Shown here: positions 1-5,326 of the stretch, piece after piece
Numbering within the stretch: position 1 is the stretch's first letter
Layout of the letters: each line of letters opens with the position of its first letter
Assembly: GCA_021648585.1 (NCBI GenBank)
Contig: JAKISM010000079.1
Coordinates: forward strand, 1-10,537
DNA length: 10,537 nt
Source of the DNA: Devosiaceae bacterium
GTDB lineage: Bacteria; Pseudomonadota; Alphaproteobacteria; Rhizobiales; Devosiaceae
Direction: 5' to 3'
Notes under the pieces: generated by a model
The model's input: only the letters and a program-made list of their open reading frames with translations
What the model was told of the DNA's origin: nothing
Database searches by the model: none
Made by a program: the position numbers and the translations under genes

Positions 1-399
1 TTACAGCTAACATCGGATATTCGCTTGCGCTTTGCAGGTCAAATATCAGGCGTTGAGGGCTATGTTGAAAGCGCTGCCATGGGGCTGGTTACAGGGCGTT
101 TAGCAGCTGCTGATTATTTAGGCATGACCATTTCTACACCACCAAAAACTAGCGCCATGGGATCGCTGGTCAATCATATTACTGGTGGTCATTTAGTAGA
201 CGAAAGCAATGGCGGGGGTGTCCCCGTGTCAAGCACGGGGCAGGCTCTGGTCGGGAGCATGGCGGGGGTGCCGGGGCCGGGAGCAAAGCGACCAACGGCG
301 GCAGGGGAAAATGAGACCAACGGCGACAAGAATAAAAGAGATGGCGCAATATTTACCATTGAGTTAAATAAAGCTAAAACAAGCACATCTCTACAATGA
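1..399 (+). CDS. trmFO: TrmFO 3' fragment running in frame into foreign sequence and a sensor-kinase tail
   Basis: TrmFO methylates uridine 54 of tRNA (m5U54) using methylenetetrahydrofolate and FAD. The frame is open from base 1, so the gene begins upstream of the window; the TTG at 25 is internal. Residues 1 to about 70 (bases 1 to about 210) match the conserved C-terminal part of the family: RFAGQISGVEGYVESAAMG, then NHITGGHL. TrmFO proteins normally continue with a strongly conserved block of the type FQPMNxNFGLFP and a basic tail. That block is absent here in all three forward frames. Instead the frame crosses a GC-rich repeat (about 211-306) and ends in about 30 residues resembling a histidine-kinase C-terminus (GAIFTIEL). 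The product as read is therefore a hybrid that probably lacks normal TrmFO activity, unless the junction is an assembly artefact. Identity of the N-terminal part is confident; the nature of the junction is inference. Confidence 0.85.
   Translation, partial: LQLTSDIRLRFAGQISGVEGYVESAAMGLVTGRLAAADYLGMTISTPPKTSAMGSLVNHITGGHLVDESNGGGVPVSSTGQALVGSMAGVPGPGAKRPTAAGENETNGDKNKRDGAIFTIELNKAKTSTSLQ
211..306. repeat. GC-rich palindromic repeat block inside the trmFO frame
   Basis: By hand count about 73 of 96 bases are G or C, in a neighbourhood well below 50 percent. It holds a perfect 7-bp hairpin, CCCCGTG at 222-228 and CACGGGG at 234-240 around the loop TCAAG. Two direct repeats touch its edges: ATGGCGGGGGTG at 209-220 and 259-270, and GACCAACGGCG at 290-300 and 315-325. 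Read on the minus strand the hairpin gives CPVLDTGT, the kind of translation shadow (CPGLDPG-like) I associate with small dispersed palindromic repeats of alphaproteobacteria. That family link is from memory. The edges are approximate, set where base composition and protein similarity change. Confidence 0.6.
222..240. repeat. Perfect 7-bp inverted repeat within the GC-rich block
   Basis: CCCCGTG-TCAAG-CACGGGG. The stem is perfectly complementary with a 5-base loop. No T-run follows on either strand, so it is not an intrinsic terminator; it is best taken as the core of the inserted repeat. Confidence 0.7.
307..399 (+). pseudogene. Putative remnant of the DctB-type sensor kinase 3' end
   Basis: The last 30 codons before the stop at 397-399 read ENETNG..., then GAIFTIELNKAK and a short polar tail. 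This resembles the end of a histidine-kinase ATPase domain, where a strand of the form G-G-A-x-F-T-x-x-L-P closes the fold just after the G2 glycine box. In DctB proteins the segment before it has the form AEN-x-x-x-GGA. The stop lies 19 bases before dctD, the position normally held by dctB in dctBD operons. The H, N, G1, F and G2 boxes, the periplasmic sensor and the membrane segments are all absent, so only the final few percent of a kinase remains. The assignment rests on a short motif plus position. Confidence 0.5.
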
Positions 400-418
400 G
401 CAAAACATAGAAGATAAA

Positions 419-1759
419 ATGAATATTGAAGTTCTATTTGTTGATGACGAAGAAGATTTGCGCCGTGCAGTTGGGCAGATGCTTGATCTTGCAGGGCTAA
501 AATCTAGAATTCTTAGCTCAGCAAATACCGCCCTTGCTTTAATTTCGCACGACTTTGCTGGCATAATCGTTAGCGATATTCGTATGGAACAATTAAACGG
601 CATGGAGCTATTAAAGCAGGTTGTTAAAATTGATAAGGAATTACCAGTTTTACTTGTTACGGGTCATGGTGATGTAAATCTTGCTGTTAATGCTATGCGT
701 GATGGAGCTTATGATTTTATTGAAAAACCTTTTTCCCAAGAGCGATTTCTTGATGCTATAAATCGAGCCATCGAAAAACGCCGCCTTACTCTTGAAAATA
801 GGCAATTACGCAATTCTATTAATATTAAAAATGACGATCTTGATAATTTGATAATCGGCAATAGCGCCACTATGCAAACAATTAAAAACCAAATTAGAAC
901 TATTGCACAATCATCAAGTGACATTTTGATAATTGGTGACACGGGAACAGGAAAAGAATTAAGCGCCAGAGCCATTCATTCCCTTTCACCTAATAAAGCT
1001 AGCCCTTTCATCGCTATAAATTGCGCAGCACTTCCCCATGATATGATTGAAAGAGAATTATTTGGCTATGAGGCAGGTGCTTTTTCTGGAGCTAGCAGAG
1101 CAAGATTTGGCAAGTTTGAACATGGGCGCAATGGCACGATTTTCTTAGATGAAATCATCTCTTTACCGCAAAATGTTCAAGCAAAGCTTTTACGGGTGAT
1201 TGAAGAAAATTCAATTACTCGCTTAGGATCGAACGAAGCCATCGCTCTTAATGCCCGCTTTATTGCCTCTTCAAGCATTGATCTTGAGCAAGCAGCAAAT
1301 GAGGGCAATTTTAGAAAAGACCTACTTTATCGTCTAAATGTTATTACCTTAAAAATGCCTACCCTAAAACAGCGCCAAGAAGATATTGTTGGGCTTTTCA
1401 TTTACTTAACAAAACAAGCTGCAATTAGATTGCACCAAGAACCACCAAGCATTTCTGATAATCTGATTTCCTCGCTAAACCACAAAGAATGGCCCGGTAA
1501 TGTTAGAGAATTGCAAAATTTTGCTGAGCGTTATGTTATGGGTATTGAGAATGATATTTCTGAGCAAGAAACAATAAAACATGGTGTTCTATCTAAAAGA
1601 ATTGCCGCCGTTGAGCGCCAAATAATCGCCAATGAATTAGTGGCACAATCTGGCAGGCTCAAAGCAACTTATGAGGCTTTAGGAATTTCAAGAAAATCAC
1701 TTTATGAGAAAATGCAAAAACATAATCTCTCAAGTAAAGACTTTAAGAAGAAGATCTAA
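419..1759 (+). CDS. dctD: DctD-like sigma-54-dependent response regulator
   Basis: An NtrC-class activator of 446 residues in which phosphorylation of the receiver permits ATP-driven opening of sigma-54 promoters. The receiver domain (1-120) has the acidic pair D9/D10, phosphoacceptor D53, T81 and K103. The AAA+ domain (about 145-370) has Walker A GDTGTGKE (173-180), the sigma-54 loop as GAFSGA (220-225) instead of the usual GAFTGA, Walker B with D244/E245, likely arginine fingers R299 and R305, and WPGNVREL (358-365). A Fis-type helix-turn-helix follows (about 400-436), ending in the DctD-like pattern ALGISRKSLYEKMQ. Overall similarity is to DctD, which with the kinase DctB controls C4-dicarboxylate uptake. 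The adjacent sensor appears deleted (307-399), so its signal input is uncertain. ATG at 419 has AGAAG at 409-413 upstream. The rluA start follows without a gap. Confidence 0.88.
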   Translation: MNIEVLFVDDEEDLRRAVGQMLDLAGLKSRILSSANTALALISHDFAGIIVSDIRMEQLNGMELLKQVVKIDKELPVLLVTGHGDVNLAVNAMRDGAYDFIEKPFSQERFLDAINRAIEKRRLTLENRQLRNSINIKNDDLDNLIIGNSATMQTIKNQIRTIAQSSSDILIIGDTGTGKELSARAIHSLSPNKASPFIAINCAALPHDMIERELFGYEAGAFSGASRARFGKFEHGRNGTIFLDEIISLPQNVQAKLLRVIEENSITRLGSNEAIALNARFIASSSIDLEQAANEGNFRKDLLYRLNVITLKMPTLKQRQEDIVGLFIYLTKQAAIRLHQEPPSISDNLISSLNHKEWPGNVRELQNFAERYVMGIENDISEQETIKHGVLSKRIAAVERQIIANELVAQSGRLKATYEALGISRKSLYEKMQKHNLSSKDFKKKI

Positions 1760-2419
1760 GTGCAACCTCGCCCCTTTATTTATAACCCGCCAAAAACAGA
1801 ATTAAATATCATTTATAAAGATGGTGATATTTTAGTTTTAGACAAACCCTCAGGCCTGTTAAGCGTTGCAGGCAACCAACCTCACCTAGCTGATTGCCTT
1901 GAAAGTCGAGCAAAAGCAAAATTTCCAAATGCGCTTATTGTCCATCGTTTAGACAAAGATACATCTGGCATAATTATTTTGGCACTTAACAAAAAGTCAC
2001 ACGCAAATATCGGACTACAATTTGAAAAACGAAAAATAGAAAAACAATATATTGCTAATGTTTGGGGTGAAATGAAGCACGATAGCGGGCAAATTGATGC
2101 GCCATTAATCACTGATTGGATTAATCGACCCAAACAAAAAATTGACTTTGAAAAAGGCAAAAGCGCTGTAACTAATTGGCAGGTAATTAAACGCAATAAT
2201 AATTTCACAACTACTCAATTATCGCCAATTACAGGAAGATCGCATCAGTTGCGAGTTCATATGCTCTCATTAGGGCACCCAATTTTAGGCGATAATCTTT
2301 ATGCACATGATGAAGCATTAAAAGCTGCTAAGCGCCTAGAATTGCACGCGACTTATCTTAAGCTCACCCACCCAACAAGCGGCAAATATATTAGTTTTAC
2401 ATCAAAACCTTCATTTTGA
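1760..2419 (+). CDS. rluA: RluA-type dual-specificity rRNA/tRNA pseudouridine synthase
   Basis: 219 residues, the same length as E. coli RluA, which converts U746 of 23S rRNA and U32 of several tRNAs to pseudouridine. Visible family features are the N-terminal LDKPSGLLSVAG (28-38), the catalytic motif HRLDKDTSG with Asp65 as nucleophile, the RluA-specific DWINRPKQK, and the RNA-binding ITGRSHQLRVHM followed by LGHPILGDNLYA. There is no N-terminal S4 domain, as expected for RluA rather than RluC/D. The GTG start at 1760 is the base immediately after the dctD TAA. No separate ribosome site is obvious (AAGAAGAAG at 1746-1754 lies inside dctD), so translation is probably coupled to dctD. A regulator and an RNA-modification enzyme form an unusual pair, and the link is likely positional rather than functional. 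Confidence 0.93.
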   Translation: MQPRPFIYNPPKTELNIIYKDGDILVLDKPSGLLSVAGNQPHLADCLESRAKAKFPNALIVHRLDKDTSGIIILALNKKSHANIGLQFEKRKIEKQYIANVWGEMKHDSGQIDAPLITDWINRPKQKIDFEKGKSAVTNWQVIKRNNNFTTTQLSPITGRSHQLRVHMLSLGHPILGDNLYAHDEALKAAKRLELHATYLKLTHPTSGKYISFTSKPSF

Positions 2420-2567
2420 TTTTGATTGAAAGACATTCAATATTTATATTACATCAATAAACATATCAAAGATTACCCTAACCTTATCAAGTTTTTGAGA
2501 CAGAGCTCTTTACTGAACATTGATGGAAGCCTATCGTGCATGATGTTAAGTTCAAGGGGAATAAAAT

Positions 2568-4124
2568 ATGAGTAATCCAATAATTGCAGGAAACAAGCCA
2601 ATTAAGGAAAAACTATCAAAAGATCAGGAATATTACTTCTGTACTTGTGGTAAATCTAAAAGCCAGCCATTTTGTGATGGCTCGCACGTCGGAACATCTT
2701 TTACTCCCAAAGTGATTGTTCCTGATGAAGACGAAGAAGTTTATTTATGTGCGTGTAAACATACTGGAAACTCTCCTTATTGTGATGGTACACATGCAAA
2801 ATTCAGTGCGGATGAAGTCGGTAAAGAAGGGCCAGGACTAACAGCAAAATCCACTGAATTGCCTATAGCCACAGCGACACCCGAAGAGCCGACTGTAGAA
2901 TTTATACACCAGCTTGCTAAAGAGGGATTATCCAAGATTGGTCATCATGGTCAAATGGTCTCCATGGGTGTTCCTAGGCATGAATTGCCGCACTGGGACG
3001 ATTTGCAAATAATGGTAGCTCAAATGGCAAGCAAACCATTAATGGAGGACGTAAATGTTGGTACAGAACTGATCATCGGCCCAGAAACTAAGAGGCCTTT
3101 AATTCTTAAAATTCCTTTATTTGTTTCTGACATGAGCTTTGGCGCATTGTCCGAGGAGGCAAAAATAGCTTTAGCCAAAGGTGCAGAAATGGCGGGTACG
3201 GGCATCTGCTCGGGTGAAGGAGGAATGTTACCAGAAGAGCAAGAAGCCAATACTCGATATTTTTATGAATATGCCAGCGCAGGGTTTGGGTATAAAGAGG
3301 AGCAATTAAGCAAAGTTCAGGCCTTCCATTTTAAAGGTGGACAAGGCGCAAAAACAGGTACTGGAGGCCACCTTCCAGGAAGCAAAAATAAAGGCAAAGT
3401 ATCAGAGGTAAGGGGCATACCTGAAGGGCAACCCGCAATATCACCACCAACCTTTAAGCATATGTCCTCACCAAATGAATTTAAGCACTTTGCAGATCGC
3501 GTAAGAGAAATCACAGGCGGTATACCCATAGGTTTCAAGCTAAGTGCAAACCACATCGAAAGAGATATTCAATTTGCACTGGATGCTAGTGCAGATTACA
3601 TTATACTAGATGGCCGTGGTGGCGGGACAGGCGCAGCACCTGAAATGTTTCGAAATCATATTAGTGTTCCGACCATACCAGCACTTGCCCGAGCCCGCAA
3701 TTATCTTGATAAACAAGGCGCTAGTGGACGTGTGACACTTATCATTACTGGTGGTTTGCGTGTGCCTATTGACTTTGTCAAGGCGTTGGCTCTTGGTGCT
3801 GACGGCATAGCTCTTTCAAATAGCGCTATGCAGGCAATTGGTTGTGTCGCAGCCAGAATGTGCAACACAAATAATTGCCCAGTTGGGATAGCTACACAAA
3901 AAGAAGATTTACGTAAGAAATTGAATATCGGCAAATCATCCAAGCAGTTACATAGTTTTTTTGAGGCATCTATAGAGCTAATGAGAGTAATGTCTCGCGC
4001 CTGTGGCCATAATGATTTAAGCAAATTTAATAGTAATGACTTAGCCACGTGGCATCGTGAGATGGCATTGCTTTCAGGTGTGAAATATTCAGGATTTATG
4101 GATATATCAGGTAGTGGGGATTAA
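2568..4124 (+). CDS. Double-CDGSH iron-sulfur protein fused to a glutamate-synthase-type FMN domain
   Basis: 518 residues. The N-terminus carries two CDGSH-type [2Fe-2S] motifs: C25-x-C27...C36-DGS-H40 and C61-x-C63...C72-DGT-H76, each with the 3-Cys/1-His ligand set. A linker leads to a glutamate synthase central/FMN domain (Glu_synthase family, about 130-505). Its features are SFGALS, GICSGEGG, GGQGAKTGTGGHLPG, DGRGGGTGAAP (348-358), ITGGLR, and C426/C432/C437 in CVAARMCNTNNCPVG, which matches the 3Fe-4S ligands of classical GOGAT. The glutaminase (class II amidotransferase) domain and the GltB C-terminal beta-helix are absent, so ammonia release from glutamine is not provided here. It is probably a cytoplasmic FMN oxidoreductase; substrate and electron donor are unknown. 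Classical GltB is excluded by size. ATG at 2568 follows AAGGGGA. The 148-base upstream gap suggests its own promoter. Confidence 0.88.
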   Translation: MSNPIIAGNKPIKEKLSKDQEYYFCTCGKSKSQPFCDGSHVGTSFTPKVIVPDEDEEVYLCACKHTGNSPYCDGTHAKFSADEVGKEGPGLTAKSTELPIATATPEEPTVEFIHQLAKEGLSKIGHHGQMVSMGVPRHELPHWDDLQIMVAQMASKPLMEDVNVGTELIIGPETKRPLILKIPLFVSDMSFGALSEEAKIALAKGAEMAGTGICSGEGGMLPEEQEANTRYFYEYASAGFGYKEEQLSKVQAFHFKGGQGAKTGTGGHLPGSKNKGKVSEVRGIPEGQPAISPPTFKHMSSPNEFKHFADRVREITGGIPIGFKLSANHIERDIQFALDASADYIILDGRGGGTGAAPEMFRNHISVPTIPALARARNYLDKQGASGRVTLIITGGLRVPIDFVKALALGADGIALSNSAMQAIGCVAARMCNTNNCPVGIATQKEDLRKKLNIGKSSKQLHSFFEASIELMRVMSRACGHNDLSKFNSNDLATWHREMALLSGVKYSGFMDISGSGD

Positions 4125-4164
4125 AATTAATTTTCTACAAAATTACATCATTTGAAATCCTCAA

Positions 4165-4194
4165 CTTTCATTTTATAAGAAACTTAGCTATAAT
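4165..4194 (+). promoter_or_regulatory. Candidate sigma-70-like promoter of the GAF/Fis regulator
   Basis: TATAAT at 4189-4194 matches the -10 consensus. CTTTCA at 4165-4170, 18 bases before it, is a weak -35. The segment lies in the 101-base AT-rich gap between the glutamate-synthase-like gene and the regulator, 31 bases before the TTG start. AT-rich sequence makes chance matches common. Confidence 0.3.
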
Positions 4195-4211
4195 AAAATA
4201 ACTTGGCCTTT

Positions 4212-4218
4212 GGGAGGA
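4212..4218 (+). promoter_or_regulatory. Strong ribosome-binding site that selects a TTG start
   Basis: GGGAGGA ends 7 bases before TTG at 4226. The first in-frame ATG (4235) would be 16 bases away, so TTG is the better start for the regulator. Confidence 0.65.
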
Positions 4219-4225
4219 GATCAAA

Positions 4226-5206
4226 TTGGCATCTATGCGTAGCCATACATCATATATCGAATCTGCTTTATCCAACTCAAAAGCAGCGATTGATCCTATC
4301 GTTGCCTCTTGGCAGCGCTCAAAATTATTGCATAATCTTAACCCCGAACAATATCGCACTCCTGAAAGACTATCAAATTATGAATTTAACCAAGCAAGAG
4401 AAAAAATTGGCGCACTAATTCATATTGCCAACCCTAAACTTGATAGGCTTTATCTTGCGCTAGCATCAGTTGGTTGTTGTGTATTATTATCTGATGCAAA
4501 GGGCGTTCCTGTTGCTCGGCGTGGGGCAGAGCCTGATGATAAAACCTTTAATGAATTTGGCTTGTGGACTGGCGCATTGTGGAGCGAAGATAGCGAAGGG
4601 ACTAACGGTATTGGCACATGTATTGTTGAAGAGCGGGCTTTAACAATACATAAGGGACAACATTTCCATTCAAAAAACACCGAGTTTTCTTGTTCGGCTG
4701 CGCCAATTTTTGATCATGATGGCAAACTTATTGGCGCTTTAGATGTATCATCTTACAAAACAGATTTAACTTCTGATTTTTCTAAACTAATTGAATATAG
4801 CGTTATTGGAGCGGCACGGCGCATTGAAGCTGAAAATTTTTGCCGCCATTTTGCTAGCTCGAAAATAATTTTGCCAGATATTAATCTAAATGAAAATTCA
4901 TTAGACAATAAATATCAAGGCGCATCTTTATTAGCCATTGATGGCGATGATATGGTTATTGGAGCAACAAGAAAAGCTCGTCATATATACGGATTAGGCC
5001 AAGATGGACTAAAAACAGCTATTCCACTTTCTTCACTAAATGGACAAGATATTGACGAAGCAAGCCAATATATCAAATCAGGACAAAGAGCAATAAAACA
5101 AGCCCTCGCCCGCTCAAAAGGCAACATATCCCAAGCCGCAATTTCTATGGGCATAAGCCGAGCCACCCTGCATAGGAAGATTAAGCGCTTTAAGTTGGAT
5201 GGGTGA
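4226..5206 (+). CDS. AcoR-like GAF-domain transcriptional regulator with Fis-type HTH, no AAA+ domain
   Basis: 326 residues. The N-terminus (about 15-60, containing IVASWQRSK) and the GAF domain (about 65-205) follow the AcoR pattern: LSDAKGVPVARRG, GALWSEDSEGTNGIGT, then the HFHSKNTEFSCSAAPIFD and LIGALDVSS segments. AcoR-type proteins activate catabolic genes (acetoin, glycerol, alcohols) after sensing a small ligand. The C-terminus (about 286-326) is a Fis/HTH_8 helix-turn-helix, SKGNISQAAISMGISRATLHRKIK. The sigma-54 AAA+ domain that AcoR has between these is missing, with no Walker or GAFTGA motif. The protein therefore cannot drive sigma-54 open-complex formation and probably acts on ordinary promoters or as a repressor. 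Residues about 210-280 form a poorly conserved linker. Its target is unknown; the CDGSH/FMN gene ending 101 bases upstream on the same strand and the unseen operon it belongs to are options. Confidence 0.85.
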   Translation: MASMRSHTSYIESALSNSKAAIDPIVASWQRSKLLHNLNPEQYRTPERLSNYEFNQAREKIGALIHIANPKLDRLYLALASVGCCVLLSDAKGVPVARRGAEPDDKTFNEFGLWTGALWSEDSEGTNGIGTCIVEERALTIHKGQHFHSKNTEFSCSAAPIFDHDGKLIGALDVSSYKTDLTSDFSKLIEYSVIGAARRIEAENFCRHFASSKIILPDINLNENSLDNKYQGASLLAIDGDDMVIGATRKARHIYGLGQDGLKTAIPLSSLNGQDIDEASQYIKSGQRAIKQALARSKGNISQAAISMGISRATLHRKIKRFKLDG

Positions 5207-5231
5207 TTGGGGTAAAACGGTTACATTACCT

Positions 5232-5299
5232 TTATCAACAATTTTTATCCACAGTTTTCATAAATAGTAGATAATCAAGATACTATATATTATTATAAT
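5232..5299 (+). promoter_or_regulatory. DnaA-box-like sites and AT-rich segment before the ATPase gene
   Basis: TTATCCACA at 5245-5253 is a perfect match to the strong DnaA-box consensus. TTATCAACA at 5232-5240 is one mismatch away and in the same orientation. An almost pure A/T run follows, containing TATAAT at 5294-5299 as a possible -10, without a convincing -35 at 17 bases. The ATPase ATG follows with AAGGA at 5315-5319. The matches are seen; any DnaA binding or promoter role is inferred. Confidence 0.3.
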
Positions 5300-5326
5300 A
5301 TAGAAACATGCTTTAAGGAATTATAA

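Noticed and set aside
189..386. Minus-strand 65-codon open frame over the trmFO end
   Set aside because: It is the reverse shadow of the GC-rich repeat, giving the CPVLDTGT phrase. No ribosome site or family resemblance was seen.
2401..2424. Possible terminator hairpin ATCAAAA/TTTTGAT at the end of rluA
   Set aside because: The 7-bp stem is nearly all A/T, overlaps the stop codon, and the following T-run is broken by G. Not convincing.
4612..4628. Sigma-54-promoter-like TGGCACATGTATTGTT
   Set aside because: Spacing fits roughly, but the GC of the -12 element is replaced by GT and it lies deep inside the regulator coding sequence.
5208..5233. Possible terminator GGTAA...TTACC after the GAF/Fis regulator
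   Set aside because: Only a 5-bp stem with a 10-base loop and three trailing T residues; too weak to call.
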